Shown here in pieces: positions 13,101 through 27,000 of a stretch of 64,000 nucleotides of DNA. This stretch comes from Eutrigla gurnardus. Its lineage: Eukaryota; Chordata; Actinopteri; Perciformes; Triglidae. Location of the stretch: assembly GCA_963514095.1 (NCBI GenBank), contig OY741281.1, forward strand, positions 14,288,882 through 14,352,881, in the 5' to 3' direction. Position numbers and translations under genes: made by a program. The notes beneath the pieces are model-generated. The model was not told the DNA's origin. It worked only from the letters and a program-made list of their open reading frames with translations, and did not search any database. How positions within the stretch are numbered: the stretch's first letter is position 1; each line of letters starts with the position of its first letter.

Positions 13101-13725
13101 AGCACCCGTGTGGCGTCGAAGAAGCCGAGGCGATACACGGCTGCCCAGGAAAATATGAAGCAGGAAGGAGGTTTTAATGAAGCACTGACGTTAATGAACA
13201 CTGTTCACCCCCCCCACACCCCCCTTTTTTTTCTCCATTTTTTATTTAACGAGAGCATCTCCTGAAGCGGCCTTGAAATCTGATGCGTGATGATACCGTA
13301 ACCACATCACTGAGAGCTCCCTTTTTAAAGGATTCCTCCTCATGTCAGATGCCTCCTCCTCCTCTCCTCGATAGAGTCTGGAGAAGGGGGGGGCTGGTTG
13401 TGCTTAATCAGCATTTCAAAGCTGCTCCACTGTCAATTATCCCAGGCGGCGTTCCCTCCAGTCTGCACGCGGGTCAACGTGTGGAACGTCTGAGGATGAC
13501 ATCACCCTCCCTGGGAGTCTGTGGTAGACACGGACGCTGAAAAGAAAGCAACACAAAGAGCGCTTGATTTCAACATCCTCTATTTTCTATTTCCCTGCTG
13601 CTGCTGCTGCAGAAACCCTCAACACTGCCTGTTTACCATAAAGGAGCATCTTGGGGTCCGACGGTCACCCTGGGAGGCATTCATGTGTAGAATACAATTT
13701 AAAATTCCATCACTCACTGTGGAGC

Positions 13726-13756
13726 ATTTATTTATTTATTTATTGTTTTTTTTTTT
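13726..13756. repeat. (ATTT)n and T tract
   Basis: Four to five ATTT units followed by G and a 12-T run. Confidence 0.85.
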
Positions 13757-15547
13757 CACATCTTTTCCATTAGTTTCAGATGTCACATATGTAAAAATGT
13801 TTTGCATTTGGTATGCACACAGAGGAGACAATCTGTATGCTTTTCTGGCAGACTGTAGCATAATTCACTACTCACCCCATTGACTACTGAATATGAAACA
13901 TGCGCTCGGTATCAAGCCACTCCTGTCGCCGGGCCAGTGGAGTGTAGCTGGCACGCCTGAGTTTTCTCAGGACTTGTAAAGAGGCACACTTTATGGTTTC
14001 AAACAGAGATATTAAGGCCATAGATCTCACACACTACAGCCGAGGGAGCGGTAGCGCTGCTCGGTAATTTCCATCCGAGCTTCTGTTTCCCACAGTTTTC
14101 AGCAGCTTCTGGATAGATAATCTCATCCTGTGTGGAAGCTTCAGTTCTGGGCCCACTTCCAAAAAATATTTTGCTCATTAAAAGTTAGATTTGAGCAAAA
14201 CCAGACGCAGTCTAGCAGCTATGAGAAAAAAAGAAATCTGCCCAATGTCATTCTGTGGTGGTGGTGGTTTTGAGGTAATATTATTGCTTTGGTCAAACTT
14301 CAATGGGGTTGTGTGGCCAAATGTCTTTGTAAAAATATACATACTTATGTTTCTCATGAATTAATGATATTTATTATCGTTTACAGGTAACAGACTTCAG
14401 TTTATGCTGAAGTGGGCATGAAAGGTTCAAACAGTTCAACAACCAAACTGCATTACGTTTCCCTGGTAACTGTAATTTGTAGACGACCATGCTGGTTCAG
14501 AAAGACACTGCACTGCGTTGGAACAGCAACCCCAACGTCACCATAATGGCCTCCTTGATAGTCATAAAAAAATGAGAGAAATTGCAGCAACACTTTAACA
14601 GGCGCATATTAATTTCCGAGAGCTTCCACAAAAGATTTGGTCGTAATAACAGGACAGAATTCTGGGAATGTAATTTCACGGAGTTCAATTAGTTCTTATG
14701 AACAAAAAGGGAGCGTTAAAAAAGTTGACTAGACAGAACTGCAACAAAACACTGCCGATGTAAAACAGGTGTGCAATACAGTTCAGAGCATCAGGCAGTT
14801 AAATACACACCTTTGTAATCCGTATTGTGTGTAAAAACATTTTTTTCTGCTCCAAACGAACGTGTAATTTGAATTTTAAAGTTTGGTTTGGCTTGTTTGC
14901 AGTTATATGTTAAGAATGAAATGACTTTAAAGAGCTGTGAGGTTTTGTCTTATGCAATGGTTTGGTGTCTAATCAGCCTTCGCACTCACATTTTACATAA
15001 ATGAATCCTATTTCATCATCTTACAGTAAATGTGCCAGCGCCATCTCAGTCCTGTGCATTGTTTAAAGCAGAGCTATTCTTGGTCCGAACGCCCACCTAG
15101 ACACAAAGAACTCTTTAACGTTTAACTCAGGCAGCCAACGACTTTCCTCCTAGAGCATCTTTCTTATTTATTCTTCATCTATCATTTCTTGTTTTGCTGT
15201 TCAATGTCTGTTTTTGCTTTTATTCTGTAACACATTCCTCCTTCCGCTGTCATCTCAAGACATTTTAGCCAACAAGTTAAAAACTTTCCCTCCAAGTGAT
15301 GAAATTCAGATGTGCTCTTACAGAAACCCCCCTTGTTGGTGGCGTAATAAGAAATAAAAGATGTCAACGACACATAAGACCATTTATTTAGCATAAATCT
15401 TGCTTGGCCCACCAAATGTGCAGCCAAACTTCGGCATTCCGCGACAACAACCAGATGATATATGGATCACAAACTGTATTTACCATCTAAATTGCTTCTC
15501 CACAATGCCAAGATGATGACAGAGATTAATCGGTTAAAGAGCTAAAT

Positions 15548-15579
15548 CCCCCCCCACATACACACACACACACACACAC
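15548..15579. repeat. C8 run and (CA)n microsatellite
   Basis: Eight C residues are followed by ACATA and about ten CA units. Confidence 0.9.
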
Positions 15580-16272
15580 CCTCAATATGGTGGCACATCT
15601 CTGGCCACACGTTCCCAACTTAAAGGCAACATTTGTATTCCTGAGGAGCGTCTCCTCTCGCCTGCTTTATGATATTACCGCCAGGAGACTGCAAGCAGGG
15701 GCCTCGTCTCCATGTGTGGGCTCCAATTCAACCATCATCCATTTCCCCCACTATCTTTTTATCATTACACAGTCTAATAAATGTGCTGTGTGCTCTGTGA
15801 TGCTGCATCATACATCAGACAAAGTGACCCGGGTCACCGCCATCGCCAGCCACCAAGGTTACCCTCTCTTCCTCGCACTTTCGCCCGCTGTTACCAAGAG
15901 AGGAGTCATATTTTTCATCTTTTGTCAGTTGGAAATATTCTCTGACAAAGTAATAACCTCTCCGGCGTCCCCTTTGAATGTCTAACAATGTGTCTTCTGA
16001 AGGGAACCACAAAGGTGTGCGAGCCGCAGGGGTTGTGTCGTGGTTGTTTTGATCCGGCCAGTCGCCAAAGACAAGTGCACTTCAATGGAAGCAGCAGGTT
16101 ATTCTTCCCACCGTGGCGGCTTTCGGGTTTTGGAGAGGATTCCACATCAAACGCAAAATGCATAATATGCCGGCGTTGAGGTGCGCCGCGCGAACCTCAA
16201 CACGGAGGATTAAAGAACTTTCAGACTGGACGCCAGCCAGTACATTTGGTTTTACCATAGCTTTCTTGGCAG

Positions 16273-16298
16273 CACACACACACACACACACACACACA
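16273..16298. repeat. (CA)n microsatellite
   Basis: Thirteen CA units. Confidence 0.95.
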
Positions 16299-16826
16299 AA
16301 TACGCACAGTTGGTCATTTCAGTGTGAGACTGTGTGTGATTTTTCAACACGTGTGATCGGAGCTTGGCAGCGCATGTCCGGCTGTCTCCAAGTGATCACT
16401 CATCTGAGGCGAGGAAAAAAAAAATCAGCGGCGCCCCCAGAAAACCCGACGCACTGATTGGAGCCAGATTGGAACAAGGCCTCCAAATCAGAGGGAACGT
16501 GCTCGGCGACATCGTCAAGGCGATGCGATCCTATTATAGCCGGGATTAGCTATCTCAGACAGTGGCCGCAATGAAAGACCTCCTGTCTTTCTTTAAAAAA
16601 AAAAAAAAAAAAGCTGCAAACCGGAAGAGTTACGTGACAAAGTCCAGCTCAGACCAGCACATAGACCCCCCCCAACACCACCAGCACTCGCAGCTCTTAC
16701 AATGGAACCACAGAGGAAGAGCAAGCAGCAGCAAAGACTGCATGATGTATGGGTGCTTTGAGATATGTGCACTTTCTCTTTTTAATCTGCCAGACGTTCT
16801 GCTGGTGACGGGAATGAATAGTCTGA

Positions 16827-16852
16827 GTGTGTGTGTGTGTGTGTGTGTGTGT
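16827..16852. repeat. (GT)n microsatellite
   Basis: Thirteen GT units. Confidence 0.95.
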
Positions 16853-19800
16853 TAAAAGGTGGGGGTGCGTCCCCTCCCACGGGAAAGGGTAATGACTGTG
16901 CCACTAATAGAGAATCATTATAAACAACTTTAGCAGATCAAAGAAAAGATGTATTCATTGAAGTCCAGGGAAGCGGAGGATGACCAATACATCAGCGGCC
17001 CTTTCAACAGCCGTCCTCTGTGTCTCCGAGCGCCGTACCGCAACGTCTCCCACAACCTTATAAACGTCCAAACCCGGGGGTTTAAGAGTCAGCTTGTTAA
17101 CTTTTATAGGTGCGCGTAAGATCACATCCAATAAATTACGATAAACCGAGTTTGCGTCAGGTGCAGCAAAGCCTTACATGGAGAGATGGCACCCGTTTAG
17201 GGTTCTTCCCGAGAAGACGCCGTTTATGGATGCTGGGCAAGTGAAGGTCAAACCTTTTTAATGTGACTCTGATATAAAGGCCGATAAGAAGAAGAAGAAT
17301 GCACATATATGAGCCAAAATACAAAAGATGCTGAAACATCCATAATCCTCCCTTTTTGAAAGGTAATATAAACTATGATTTTATGCAGCTGTTGTGCACG
17401 TCTTTCAAACAGGAGGATAAAATAGTTTTTGGACATGTTCCAAAATACGTTCCAAAACCACTGACTGACAATGAAGAGCTTATGTTGCTAGCAGACTCGC
17501 AGTCAGCGTCCATTGTGTTCTGCTGACTGGAGATCATCATACTTTATAGCCCATGAATGTTGATACAGGTTTTTACCCCTTTTTTTTCAGCTCGCTGCCC
17601 TTCCTGTACGGTAATCTACATCAGGAGAGACTTTTATTTCTTGATCCCGTTTGAATAGTGCCATGAATTACACACAGGATGCTTGTCAATTTAAAAAGGT
17701 TTGCTTTTTAAGGAAGATCATCTCTCGTATTGCACAATGTACGTCACCAACACCAACATGACCTCACCTACCTTAACTTATGAAGGCCCATCGCTTCAGC
17801 AAGATACGTCACTAATGCTATAGAGTACATTTAAATATGTATGTTTTTGCAATCCAGTTTCACAAAAGAAATGTCAAAATAATCTTTTGAATAACACGCG
17901 TAATTGAATGTTTGTTTTGTATGTGTTTTATGAGGACCCCATAGCTGGTTGTTATGGTAACATCAAATGGGAATCCATTTTAATCAACATAATTAATTCA
18001 CTTCATTAATTTAATCAACATTTAATATAAAATAAAATAAAATGCATGGCTTCATTCCAGAGGGATCAAAAACAGATTTGTATTAATATTTTGAACTCTC
18101 TGAAATAAGGTCCCATAGTCCAGTAAAAGGGGAGGACTTGACCTCTATAGTGTTGGATATTTATCATTTTAGTTTTACTACTCGTGTCCATGCATTCAAG
18201 CCTGCAACTCAAAGTTAAAGCTAGTCTTGCTAAAGTTCCTGCTACAGTAGTAAATGAATGTAGGGGGCGCTTTCATAGCAGAGGAATAAACATGTGTTTT
18301 TGTAATTCCAATTTTTAACCATTAGTCATACACAGGCGGCCTACACTGATTTCTTATCTTTTTTAAATAACCTCAGTTTTACTTTAACCGCCATTTTTCA
18401 TTGTCCCTGCGGCTTGCGTCTTTCTGAGTCATGATCCTGATGGAAATCCTCGCTATACATCACTATTGCGTAACGGTGTTAGCGTGCTGTTCCCTTGTGT
18501 AAGAGAAAAGTGCAAAGATCTGTGATGAATTCCGTCCTGTCAAGCGTTGATTTACAGGTCAGGTTTATGCGTCAAAGTTCTGCATGAGCGCATGTGCCGG
18601 CATGTTAAGTGTGTGAAAATGCCCGTGGTCATTTTTCATCTCTTAGATTAGTTTGTGTGCGTGTATGTGTCTGTTGCTTGTGCGTTCCGGAGTGTGAGTT
18701 CCCTCCTGGGCCTCGCCGAGCCAATATCTATTTCTTCGCTGTTTACCTTTTAATCTTTGATTACCACGCGGCAGTTTTCCAAAAACCTTCTACGGTTGAG
18801 GGGATTCAGTGTTATTATTTTTCCTGCTGCGTCCTGTCCGAGTGCGGGGCTAACTGCCACCAAGTACTGTTAATTACTTAATTATGGAGATAAGAAAATG
18901 GCCAGGAACAGAGCCGGCGATGATTAATGCAAGTCTGAGAAGTCTATTCTCTCTCGTTGGTATTCGCTTTTAGATCAAACATAAAACACGCACAAACGCA
19001 TGCGCATGCTTCCCTTCACTTATTTTACCCTCCGTCTCCGCTTCCAGAACATCTCTTTTTTGTCTTTTGTCTCTGCCCATTAACATTCAATTGGAAGTGC
19101 ATGAATATAGCAACCGTAGATTCATCATGGTTTTTTTTCTCTCCCTTCCCTTCTCTTCCCTCATGAATTATGGAGCGCCTCCCCCGGTACATTTAGCCGA
19201 GGCACTAGTAAATGAAATGCAGTGTGCCGCCATGTCACACAGGAGCAAACGGGCCAAGCAGGGATATTGGCCTGTGCTGTTGTGGCAGAAACATTTACGT
19301 ACCCCTCAGTGTTTCCAGCCACCGCAACCTCTCAAGCGGATACTTAAACATTTCCCTTTTCTTCTAACATCGCTCACATTGTTTCCAAAAAGCAGCCCAG
19401 ACATTAAAGCTTTCAACAGCCAGAGTCTGTCCAACACGATCATAAAGTAACCAAAATGACGTAACCATAAAAATAGTGGAGTAATTTAACACAGGCCAGT
19501 GTGCAATGTAAAGCATTTGACCTGAAGGCAAAAAAAAGAAGAAGAAGTTATGACCGACTTTTTAACACTACGTTTCAGACATGCTGTTCACCTCAGCTGG
19601 TAGTGCACAGACTTCACACTGCTCCATATTTCTCTCCTGAAGCAGCCATGAATGGGGGTGCCGGCCCCCTTCTTGCCCCCTGATTTATAGTGCTATGGTA
19701 GTAAAATGGCAGCCTAGGATAACATGGGTGGTAATAAATGACTATAAGACAGCGACTAGCAGCTGTTAATGCTGCTGCCATTAGACTGAAAAATGAAGGG

Positions 19801-20153
19801 CGCCAGAGATTTCGTCAGATTTATACATTTCCTCCATGCCATGCATTAGTGCGTGTCATGGTAAAGTGGCAATCCATATATGAGCATTAATCGTCTGCTG
19901 TGCAGTTTGGCCACAGCAAAAATATTATGCAGGCATTTCTGAACGCCTTTATCAAGATATCTACAAATCACAAATCATCATGTTGAAAGTCAAAGCAGGA
20001 CTAAACGTCAGAGTAGGACTCGAGAGTTATTTATGAAGTTTCTTCAAGGGGAATGAATAATGTTCAGGGGGTGGTGGGATATCGCTGAGACTGTTGGACA
20101 GTAACGTGGCATTAATGGAATGTGATTACTGTTTTTCAGTAACAAGTACTGCA

Positions 20154-20235
20154 ATAAGATAAGATAACTGTATCGATCCACGCCGGGGAAATCCAATTGT
20201 TGCAGCAGCTCCAGAGTCAAAGAAACCAAGGAAAG
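20154..20235 (-). mobile_element. 3' tail of a fish non-LTR retrotransposon (antisense)
   Basis: Read on the minus strand, the sequence runs GCTGCTGCAACAATTGGATT, then CCCCGGCGTGGATC, then a TATCTTATCTT microsatellite. This is the usual ending of many teleost LINE copies (a 'TTTCCCC...GGGATCAATAAAG' tail plus short tandem repeat). Only the tail is left, with no reverse transcriptase. The family is uncertain. Confidence 0.6.
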
Positions 20236-23200
20236 AAAGAAGTATTGGATTGAGTGAAAGATACAAATTAAACAGAAATACATTTTTACAAATGTGAGTT
20301 TGTATTGTGTGTTTTAATTTGAGTTACTTTTTAATTTACGCTTGCACACTAAGGAGTTTGATATAGTATATAATGACTTATTGATTACATTTTCCTTTGG
20401 AAACCAAATAGAATTGTTAAGACATTTAACAATATATTTTGCTGTAAACAAAACTATAATGCTAATCATATTTAACGTATTTACCATTTTCAATTTGCAG
20501 TAGGCTGCAAGGCAATAGCCGAGCTTAAATAAATATGTGCACAATCTAGAATAGTTGCTGACTACTGGCTGCATAAAGTGCATCCCGTCCACCCTGTAAT
20601 GCTTGTTTTCTAATGGGAATATTAGTGCTGCATCTTGTACATACTCACACAGCAAAGATGTTGCAAACATAAATCCTTCAAACTCCCTTTCTTAATTGAT
20701 TACATTTCTGTAATGTCACCCATTATTGGGAATAATACCATAACACTAGAAATATACCTCTAAGACATTCTGGCCCCAACAGACAAGGACACCTCTGGAG
20801 CTGTTACATATTGGCCAAGTGCCCTACTTTGTACTCCTAGTCCAAAAAGTCAGACCAGAAATAAATCAAACGTTTCTTGGCCAGTTCAGACCGATGCTCC
20901 TACTCTGAGATATTAATAAGGGCTTAATTACCTTTTTAAAACCAGCAATGAGGGAAGTGGAAAGTTCAGGCAAAAGTAAGATATTCTCCATCTACTGGTG
21001 TCCATGCTGTGCCTTTTCATCTGTGGCCTTGTGGTGGTGGTGGTTTGGGAAAATAAAGAGACAGCACAGCGGTGATAATGACAAAAAAAGGATGGGACGT
21101 GTAGGTTTGCTTTACATGGCCAAGGACAATTAGCGGCTTCATCGAGCATGGCCAACAAATACCGTCCAGTCACCTCCCTCCTTCCTCATTTCCAGATGAC
21201 TGGGCCCAAATTCTTATTCAGCGACGCAGAGGACACCGAGGACCAATAGTTGTGAAGGGACGGGGGAAGAGCTGTAATTATGAAGGGATTGACTCAAGTT
21301 CAATTGGCTTTGTACACACCATTTCATGCTGGATGGATTTATGAGGTGAATTACAAAAAGGCTTTTTAGCCGCACGGCGCAGAGCAAAATCACAGCTTCC
21401 TGATGTTAAGTTGGACCCGTAATTGAGTTGTGACATCTCGACTGCGGTGAAGTGCGGAGGGAGTCTTCATCTCTGCACTTTGTAAAAAAAAAATAATAAT
21501 AATAATAAAAAAAGATGCCGTGGTTTATCTGAGAGCATCTGCATTTAAATCTGAACAAGCAGCAGAGGAATCAGAGCCGCTTTCATGTCAGGACAACAAA
21601 GTCCACACCAATATCTTTAATGATGAATGAAAACAGTGTTTGCTCTGCAGAGTCAGACCATCTCCATGCATTGATTAAAGGCTGTCGATGACGGTGAAAT
21701 GGGCCGGCTAACATCTGTAAAAAAATGAACTATGAAAGCAGATGTTGGCCTTTCATCTCTGCATCTGCGTGGGCCCATTACTGAGTTTCTGTGAAAAATA
21801 ATGACGGTGCCTTCCAGTATGATGAGCACTTTTTAAGTGGACCTCATTCTTCATGACCTATATCCATTGTCTTGCCCTGTCAGCGGTGGGAAATAGCGCA
21901 GCCATTCGTGCCCTGTATCAAATACGGAGTCAGGGATATTTTGTGCGCCATAAAGCACAGATGCCACTTCAGAACTGATAGTGAATGTGTGCCTCCTATG
22001 AAATCGTTGGATTTGCATGAATATTTATGGAATCGTGGTGGGAGTTACAGCATGTGAGGTAATTACATTACAGATAGAGGGAATGGGTGTGAGTCATAGC
22101 ATACTTTACATTCTCATGTACAAATTGGCCATTGTAGTGGAGATATAAAAGGCCTCCTTGAATTAATGGCTTCCAAATGAGCTTGGTAAGCAAAGAAAGG
22201 GATTTACTTTGAACCAAGTGAACCATCTATATGCTGCTGTATTATTTTTTTTTTGCATCTTTTTCCCGCGGTCGCATTCCACTTTGTTTTGGTGTAAAGG
22301 AAAAGTGCCGCATTCTCGCATAATTCCGTCCTTTGTGCAATTTGACAGGATAATGTTGCATTTGTGTGGATCACTGCTGATGATACTCATACGAGGGGGA
22401 AATCATCGCTGCGAACTTCCCTCTAATGCGCCCATTACTTTATAATGACGCCAAGTGTTCAATTTCACAGTGGTGGCATGAATTTGTAATTACCACATAT
22501 AGATTTCCCAGTGTTTCCTGATTGCAGGAGAAACATACTGTATTCACTACTGCCCCGGGTCCAATAACCAGATGTGGAATAGTCTCCAGCTTGCCAGCAG
22601 CAGCCCTCCCAAATGAGCCTCAGTCATCTCCGATGGGAAGTGTTTTCCAGTTAGCTATCTCGCAGCGATCAATACCCCACCTCCTCCCATAATGTTCAGA
22701 GAAACCCAAACTTCTAATGAGGGACTTTTGTAGCCATGTTCCCCGAGCCCCGTAATGCAATGCGGTCAATAAGAGAGAGCTGCTGGATGAACTGGAGAGG
22801 AGAGAGAGAGAGAGGATGGCAGTGTTCAATAATAAGCACTAACAGTCTGGCAGGCTGGACCTGACCCAGATACAGTTTACCTCAAACTGTCTCACTATAG
22901 CAATCTCCGAGTTTTCATCCTGCTTGATAAAGGGCTCCGGTTTTCTTAATCCACGCTGAGGGATGAAGCACATTATGCCGGCTGCCAGTTTGTCAAATCT
23001 AGATTCGATTTCTGAAAAGGTTAATGGCCACGCTTGCAAAAAAATCCAAGGCAAAATGTTTAGTATGGAGCCTTTCTGATCACAAATGGGCTAATATTTG
23101 TGGTCCAGGTTTGGATGTTCCCTAATGACCTTTGTCAGAAAAGAGCTGATTAAACAGAAGGCAAAGTCGATGAGATAGGCAGACAATGCAGTTTTCAGAA

Positions 23201-23835
23201 GATGAAGGCCAGCTCCATAACTCCTGTTAGTGCAAAACTTTCCCCTGCACATCTGAAGCTTCAGATTGGAGCTCAAATGAATCAGATCTATAAAGAAAAT
23301 ATATAGGTTTGCACTGATGGGCTTTGACTAAACGGTGACCAGACGTCCACCTTTGTCCAGGATTGTTCCGGTTTGAAGCTGGGTATAAAAGTCATATTAA
23401 GATGGCCGGAGAGCAATTTAAAAGAGCTAGCAAAGAATGTGTCACAGTCTGCAATTTAGCTGGCAGCCTGTGATTGTTCACATAGACTGTTACATTTTAC
23501 GAGATACCGGTAGCTGCCAATCAATAAATGTTATGTCACACAAAAGCAATCCGTTTCGTGTTTATTGGTATTTTTATACAGATTTCAAATAAACTTTTGG
23601 GGGATCTGGAGAGACTAAACAATGCGCAAATTAGAGCAGCGTTTTGTCAGTGTGTCTATAGAGATTCGAACCATCACCTAGTTTTGTGTGATTCACAGAC
23701 ATTAAAAGTTGTGTTTATTTTCAAGCCAATGCTTCTGGTGTCCGTTTCAAAGTGAAAGTCCCCTTTCTGTGGACAGAATCCCTTCATTTGTTAAAACAAG
23801 GCTTTTATTGTGAAATATTTGCCGAAAATTGTTGT
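20236..23835. other. intergenic with candidate conserved elements
   Basis: About 20280-20760 is AT-rich and plain. Unique, ATTA-rich stretches at about 21180-22160 and 22440-23080 look like enhancer-type noncoding sequence. An A/AAT run lies at 21484-21513 and a GA run at about 22796-22814. No gene seen. Confidence 0.4.
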
Positions 23836-24025
23836 AGTAGTTTAGCATGCTAACATTTGCTCATGAACCAAAGTATCAGAGTGAATATTATTTTGAGGTG
23901 ATGGTGTCGCTCGATGAAAGTCAGGATTCATCTTCTGTGGACCATGCATTGCTTGGCAAGCCATCTAATAGTTAGATTTCATTGCTGGACCAACATTCCA
24001 ATCCCTCGAGCCACGCTGAAAGCAC
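23836..24025 (+). repeat. widespread teleost interspersed repeat, copy 2 (truncated)
   Basis: It starts TTTAGCATGCTAACATTTGC, continues ATGAACCAAAGTAT and TGATGGTGTCGCTCGATGAAAG, and then has GGCAAGCCATCTAATAGTTAG-like wording. These phrases occur in the same order as in copy 1 at 8422, with internal deletions. Ends are approximate. Confidence 0.65.
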
Positions 24026-27000
24026 AAGCTAAAAACAGAACTGGGTGACATTTACAAAGGGTGAGATCCAGATGTTTTAACTTCAGCTTCACAAACAAGC
24101 TTCATTTGAATTTTCACAATTGGGTCTGGAAATTCAAATTGTACCTCCTGTGGGGGTTTTTTTCAATGCAGTTTTCTATAATTAATGGAACATAACACTA
24201 TTTAGGATGAAGTGGAATAAAAGCCGTTTGTTAGTAGCAGCATCTCTGGGCAGGGCAGTTGGCTGATTAATGCAAGTAAAAAATGCACACTGTCATCAGC
24301 GAATAGAGATTAACTCCGTGCACCTCAGAGAGTGTCCTTTTTCACAGAATAAATGAGGAATTAACAGCTCCTTCAGACAAGGTTCCCCATCGTTGTAAAT
24401 GTTAAGCTGAGTTTAATGCAGCCAGGTTGATGCATTTTGCAGGTCTTAGCGAATTAAAAAGAGATTTAAATGAGCTCCGTTGATCAAACTGCTGGGAGCC
24501 TTTGTTCTCAAGCCCATGATTTATTCAGAGACTCGGACGTCACTATTTTCTCCGTCGCGTTACGGGTGTGCGTTAGTCGGCGTGGGGTTCGTTTGTGTTG
24601 AGAATGCCATCTGGCTCAGGCAGCGAACGCTCTGTCAGTAAGAGAAGGGGGTGGGGGGGGGGGTTCTGGCCACAAGGGAGAAATAATGTTTGTGTGTAGG
24701 TGCAGCGTCTATCCATTGACCCCAGAGGGCTGGAAATGGACTCCAGACAAATTAGAGCACTTCGAAATAACCTGGTGGAAGGAACAATATCCAGGAAAAT
24801 ATGCTCAGCGCTTTGGAAATGAATTGCTGGGGTCAGCCTATTGCTTGAGATATAGGTCACTGGGCTGCTACTTTCACACAAAGAAATGTGTCTGAACGTC
24901 CTCGTCTGTGTCAGATTCATGCTTAGGATAATTGTACAGATAGTTGAATAAGGTGGAAAGGGAGGCTCTTGAAGCAGCCATTGTAATAATCTATGCTACA
25001 ATTCAAGCCCTTTAAAAGAAAAAAAAGATCAACCCCTATGTGACACACACACAGTACATCACTCTGTTGTCAGTCTCCGATGCAATAGATGATGTAAGGC
25101 AGCTCCTTTTTTCTTCCCGTCTCTGTTATTACTCTCCGCTTGGCTGCCTGCCAATGGCTCGTGTAAACCACAGTTGTCCTTGCTGATGTACTTTGCTATT
25201 TGGTGTACAAACAAAAGTGACAAATCCCCCCAAGTCCAAAAAGGGCCATTATCTACTGCTTCTTATGCGGCGCAGCATCCGTCTTTTTACGACCACATTA
25301 TGTGTACTCACATGAAGCATGTTTGACTGAGGAATGATGAATGGTATTGGATGCGAAATAGATGTGCTGAAATGTGGCAAGGACAAACAATGCAGCGGCG
25401 CCTGGTATCGGAGAAATTTGAATCATTAATGTCGGGCTACGTTGGCGCGGCGTTTGCGATCCATCACACGTCTTCCGGGGCCTCATTGATTATGAAAACA
25501 AGATTATTGGTATAGGAATGGCAATGTACAGTATATTACACCTAATTACTGATGGCGTACTGTGCCTGTGAAGGGAAACCTGGATTGCACAGTCCCTGCG
25601 ATCGTTGCTCGAGCCAACGTTACGGTTCGGAACATGTGTTGAAAGTCAGCGGTGGTTGCATTTGTGAAGACCACAGAGAGGCGGCGCTTTTTGGCTGACA
25701 TTGTAAACACGTCCACATGGAAATTAATTCTGGCAGTTGCTTACATTTCCATCAGTAAACAAAGAGCATGAATCATGTGGATGCTGAATGGTTAATTGCT
25801 TTTCGGCTAACTTTCACTCTGGGAGATTTGGTCTTCAGAGAACTAAATACCATGTCCTCGGGTCACACTGCTATATTTGGAAATACATGTTCCTGTCGGA
25901 GACCAATTCAGGCATATGAGAACATCATCTTTCCCCTTCGACCACCCCTGTTTTTATCTCTTTTCCCCCCTCCTGAGTGATACCGTGTCTTCTGCCTTTC
26001 TGCACAGGTTAACGGAAAGTTGAGACGGAGTTCAATCAATGCTCCGAATTACCAGAAGAAGGACGATGGAGCAGCCTATTACGATGGCTGACCCACTTAG
26101 GGTCTGGACATAAGAGCCAAACAAAGTATGTTTCCAGCCAGCCTTGGAAAACCATGTTTTTAGAGTAAAACAAGTTTTTCTCATTACTGACCTGTCTGGC
26201 AAAGGGAGAGGTTGAGAGAATCAAGCATGAGCCATGGAAAAAACGTCATATCAACTGGATGGACATGCTGCCAGAGCATCATTAATTTCATTACATCAAG
26301 GCTGTTCCAGGGCTATTTCTTTCCATTATCATGTTGAATTAAAGCTTTGATACATGTATAACATGACTCATGTGACATAGCCTTGCCTTAGATCTTGTGC
26401 TGCCACAATTAGAGTTTTTACATATTTAAAGCTGTAAAAAAAAAAAAAAAAAAAAGATGGACTCCTTGAACCTTGTGTCAGACTCTTCAGACAGCTTCTT
26501 GTTGTGGTTTCATATGAAATCAGCCGTAGACGAACCTCGTGGACCGAACGCAGGGTTATATAAGTAAAGAGGGGCCTCTATTAGGCTGTACATGATGGGT
26601 GTCGGAGGAGAATGACTGTATCAATAGGGGTGGAATGACCGATCGCTAAGCCTCTCTCTGAACTCTGTTGAAGCAGCATGCATGCAGCTGCAGTAGGAGG
26701 GAAACTTTGTACTTAAAGAGTTCAGATGTTGGTTTCTTTTTATAACCTCTCCAAAACCAAAAATGCATGAGCAAACGTTTAAGGAATGGATTCGACAGTG
26801 TGTTTGTCTGCTCTGGTTTGTGGCGCTGTGTCAACGTGTGCGCTAACGTTCTGCTTCGGGGGTTTCCACTGCAACCCAAGTTAGTAGTTAGTCCTCGTCT
26901 TAAAAGGCAAGTAAGGACAAAAGTGAAAACAAGCTTTTAGCACAATGCCATATACATAGCCATTAAGTACATATTTAAGAACTAATTGAATATTATATTT

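Larger units (their letters stand above)
13101..20153. other. intergenic with microsatellites, no gene seen
   Basis: About 7 kb with simple repeats at 13726-13756 (ATTT then T), 15548-15579 (C8 then CA), 16273-16298 (AC), 16595-16612 (A run) and 16827-16852 (GT). Most of the rest is unique. A segment at about 17930-18300 includes GAGGACCCCATAG, which may be an old repeat fragment. I see no exon-like structure. Confidence 0.5.

Noticed and set aside
26436..26455. A20 run as the tail of a processed pseudogene
   Set aside because: No gene-like body or target-site duplication is visible upstream.
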